Of a stretch of 64,000 nucleotides of DNA, positions 62,438 to 64,000 are shown piece after piece. This DNA comes from Vibrio splendidus 12E03. GTDB taxonomy: Bacteria; Pseudomonadota; Gammaproteobacteria; Enterobacterales; Vibrionaceae. Position 1 is the stretch's first letter; every line of letters starts with the position of its first letter. The notes beneath the pieces were generated by a model. It was not told the origin of the DNA. It ran no database searches and was given only the letters and a program-made list of their open reading frames with translations. Position numbers and translations under genes: made by a program. The stretch is taken from positions 1 to 64,000 of the forward strand of contig NZ_AJZD02000360.1 in NCBI RefSeq assembly GCF_000272105.2. Direction: 5' to 3'.

Positions 62438-63118
62438 ATGAAAAAAGAAGTGATACTGTTTGATATAATCGAAACGGTTTTAAATTTGGAGTCATTACAG
62501 CCTAAATTTAAAGCGGCATTCGGCAGTGAGGATGCACTATCGCTTTGGTTCTCAAAGCTTTTGCACACTTCAACGGTTTGCATCGCAACAAACGTAAAGT
62601 CTACTTTTTCTGAACTAGCGAATGCAGCGCTCGACGCTATTGCACAAAGGTACAAGTGTGATTTAACGGCGGAAAGCAAAGGTGCCTTGTTAACTTCTTT
62701 TGCCAATCTACCACCTCACACTGATATCAAAGAGTCTTTACTTAAATTGCGTGAGAACGGCTTTAAAACCGTCGCTTTTTCTAACTCATCCCTCGACCTC
62801 ATCACTTCTCAAATCAAGAACTCGGGTTTAGAAGACTATTTCGACACTGTCATTTCCGTTGAAGAAACAGCCAGTTTCAAACCCAATTCAGATGTGTATC
62901 AATTTGCAGCAGAAACGTTAAAAGAGCCTGTCGAAAACCTTCGTCTTGTCGCTACTCACGATTGGGACACTCATGGTGCGTTATCTGCTGGCTTACAAGC
63001 AGCCTATATAGACCGCACTGGAATTGAATATCATCCCTTGTATTTGAAGCCGGAGATTAGCTGCAGAACAATGGATGGTGTGGTCGAACAAATCATTAAG
63101 CACAATTTAGAAAAGTAA
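62438..63118 (+). CDS. HAD-superfamily hydrolase (haloacid dehalogenase type II-like)
   Basis: A 226-residue protein. Motif I reads ILFDIIETVLN with nucleophile Asp9; in true 2-haloacid dehalogenases this is FDxxGT, and Glu here replaces the Gly. Motif II is VAFSNSS, motif III Lys is in ASFKPNSDVYQ, and the acidic motif IV is in VATHDWDTHGALSAG. The HDWD form is typical of dehalogenase-like proteins. Whether the substrate is a haloacid or a phosphate ester is open. Free-standing, 200 bp behind metQ. Confidence 0.82.
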   Translation: MKKEVILFDIIETVLNLESLQPKFKAAFGSEDALSLWFSKLLHTSTVCIATNVKSTFSELANAALDAIAQRYKCDLTAESKGALLTSFANLPPHTDIKESLLKLRENGFKTVAFSNSSLDLITSQIKNSGLEDYFDTVISVEETASFKPNSDVYQFAAETLKEPVENLRLVATHDWDTHGALSAGLQAAYIDRTGIEYHPLYLKPEISCRTMDGVVEQIIKHNLEK

Positions 63119-63158
63119 CACCTCAAGAGGCTTTTGCTACTCCCGCTCGATACAAACA

Positions 63159-63187
63159 AAAAGGCTTCGCACACGCGAGGCCTTAAT
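63159..63187 (+). terminator. Terminator after the HAD gene
   Basis: AAGGCTTCGC (63161-63170) pairs with GCGAGGCCTT (63175-63184) with one G-T pair and a 4-nt loop. It closely resembles the hairpin at 57851. Confidence 0.75.
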
Positions 63188-63197
63188 TCTATCTACA

Positions 63198-63290
63198 GAG
63201 CAATTAACTCGCCTACCCAATATAGCTTCTATCGAACCCAGCTTCGCCTTCGGTCAGGTAAAAACAAAGACCAAATTGCCAGTGAGATAG
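63198..63290 (+). pseudogene. Isolated duplicate of the 3' end of the Lrp/AsnC gene
   Basis: The frame encodes EQLTRLPNIASIEPSFAFGQ then VKTKTKLPVR and a stop, almost identical to the last 30 residues of the regulator ending at 60393; the DNA of the last 50 bp is nearly the same in both places. There is no start or upstream domain. It is a remnant of a partial duplication or an exchange event about 2.9 kb away from the intact copy. Confidence 0.85.
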
Positions 63291-63731
63291 ATGAAGTTCG
63301 CTTTTGCTCGGGGTTTATGGGGCACTAGAAACTGCTCTTCATCATCCCTGAACTGCACCAACAAATATTTAGCCCCATTCCGCATTAACGTAATTACTCC
63401 GTGGAAGATCGAGCTACTGGAATTTCAGTACTTTTTCTCAAAGTAAACTGACGACGTCGAGTTGCAAGTTGGTGATGTTGTAGTTGATGTTGTAGTTGTA
63501 AAGAACATGCTCCGATTTGATCCAATATGAAAAATAACGTTTAACGGTGTTTTACACTTTCAATTCTCTATGTCGACTCTAGTCCCACAAATCAACTATT
63601 TGCACGATCCCTAATATACACCTCACTAATATATTGAAGAATGAGGTACAATTACGTCTATATTTGATAAATAAGACCAAAACCAACGTTATGGTTAAAC
63701 TCCAGTGAAAACAATTAGTAATAGGTATCTG
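63291..63731. other. Gap before the PotD-like gene
   Basis: 441 bp without credible ORF. A small imperfect repeat of GTTGTAGTTGATGTTGTAGTT lies near 63475-63500 (given as a pattern GATGTTGTAGTT, twice). The end holds the promoter of the last gene. Confidence 0.45.
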
Positions 63732-64000
63732 ATGCGTTTCATAACTTGTTTTGCTTTAACTTTTTCTATTTTTTTGTCAGCACAGAGTTTTGCTGAAGAG
63801 CTAAAAATTTTTACGTGGGAAGACTATATCTCTGACACTCTGATAGAAGAGTTTGAAGAACGGTACGGTCATACCGTTTCTCAAGTTTATTTTGAAAATG
63901 AAATGCTGCGTGATGCTGTGGTGTACTCTGGCAAAGCCCTAGCCTATGATTTGTTTATCATTGACGGGCAAACCATTGGTGAACTGGGCAGAGCAAGCAT
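63732..64000 (+). CDS. Periplasmic polyamine-binding (PotD-like) domain protein, partial at window edge
   Basis: The ATG at 63732 has AGG 6 bp upstream; a GTG at 63705 is less likely. The product begins with a signal peptide (FITCFALTFSIFLSAQSFA-EE) and continues LKIFTWEDYISDTLIEEFEE and YDLFIIDGQTIGEL, the start of the spermidine/putrescine-binding fold. Only 89 residues lie inside the window. It could be a binding protein such as PotD or NspS, or the sensor part of a larger signalling protein; the missing 3' end decides. Confidence 0.8.
   Translation, partial: MRFITCFALTFSIFLSAQSFAEELKIFTWEDYISDTLIEEFEERYGHTVSQVYFENEMLRDAVVYSGKALAYDLFIIDGQTIGELGRAS

Noticed and set aside
1..64000. CRISPR array, prophage, tRNA or rRNA genes
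   Set aside because: No regularly spaced repeats, phage structural or integrase motifs, tRNA cloverleaf arms or rRNA-like sequence were noticed on either strand.

Overview
The window reads as part of a Vibrio chromosome, probably the large one and probably from the Splendidus group. The support is gene content: a CqsA/CqsS quorum-sensing pair, the small alarmone synthetase RelV, an NqrM-type protein, and the block sbcB - lrgAB-like - cdd - purT - tpm - relV - ihfA, which I recall in the same order on V. cholerae chromosome I. The sequence is moderately AT-rich, with many U-tailed terminator hairpins. I see no rRNA, tRNA, CRISPR array, prophage or intact insertion sequence.

Layout. 1-5.7 kb holds a secreted sphingomyelinase with a putative foldase-like partner, an AraC regulator, a DUF2804 protein and a sterol-desaturase-like hydroxylase. 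5.9-14.5 kb is the conserved housekeeping block, with a CRP-type site before cdd, a PurR box before purT, relV, a glycine-betaine binding protein, and ihfA. pheT, the usual upstream neighbour of ihfA, is missing; about 850 bp without a convincing gene and carrying a long imperfect inverted repeat replaces it. 15.4-21.5 kb carries a DMT exporter divergent from a MocR-type regulator, then convergent cqsA and cqsS. 21.7-32.3 kb is mixed: a TauD-like dioxygenase, an MBL-fold protein without its metal motif, a LysR regulator, a chemoreceptor, a DUF1826 gene under a 32-bp perfect palindrome that looks Zur-like, a yceI broken by an in-frame stop, an HU protein with a tiny basic ORF, and a VirK/YbjX protein. 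32.5-38.4 kb has a CoA-disulfide/persulfide reductase, a nucleoside-salvage locus (Crp-family regulator, nucleoside phosphorylase, PnuC) and an ionotropic-glutamate-receptor-like protein.

38.6-42.5 kb looks like a metal-handling neighbourhood: a DUF134 regulator, NifX-like and NqrM-like proteins, an RcnR/CsoR-type operator with no regulator gene nearby, and zevAB behind a near-perfect Zur box. 42.9-46.5 kb is a secreted lipase-like hydrolase followed 3 bp later by a large secreted multidomain protein. 46.9-52.4 kb has a YcxB protein, a CpdA-like phosphodiesterase, an MFS/GST pair and a YccS-type FUSC protein.

52.6-56.2 kb is a patchwork of broken genes (a 3' gene fragment without a start, a truncated LysR gene, a frameshifted MarR gene) around an intact but divergent second-type accD. 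This AccD has Phe at the position equivalent to E. coli AccD Met203, the site where Leu gives andrimid resistance in AdmT. That makes it a candidate antibiotic-insensitive acetyl-CoA carboxylase subunit with no biosynthetic cluster in view, and it is the most interesting observation here. 56.6-64 kb has a soluble CZB chemoreceptor, a large PLP enzyme divergent from an Lrp regulator, an atypical LMW-phosphatase/ArsC-like protein, a lone metQ behind three tandem met boxes, a HAD hydrolase, a duplicated 3' end of the lrp gene, and the start of a PotD-like binding protein cut by the window edge.

All family assignments come from reading motifs by eye. No database search was run, and statements about other genomes are from memory.
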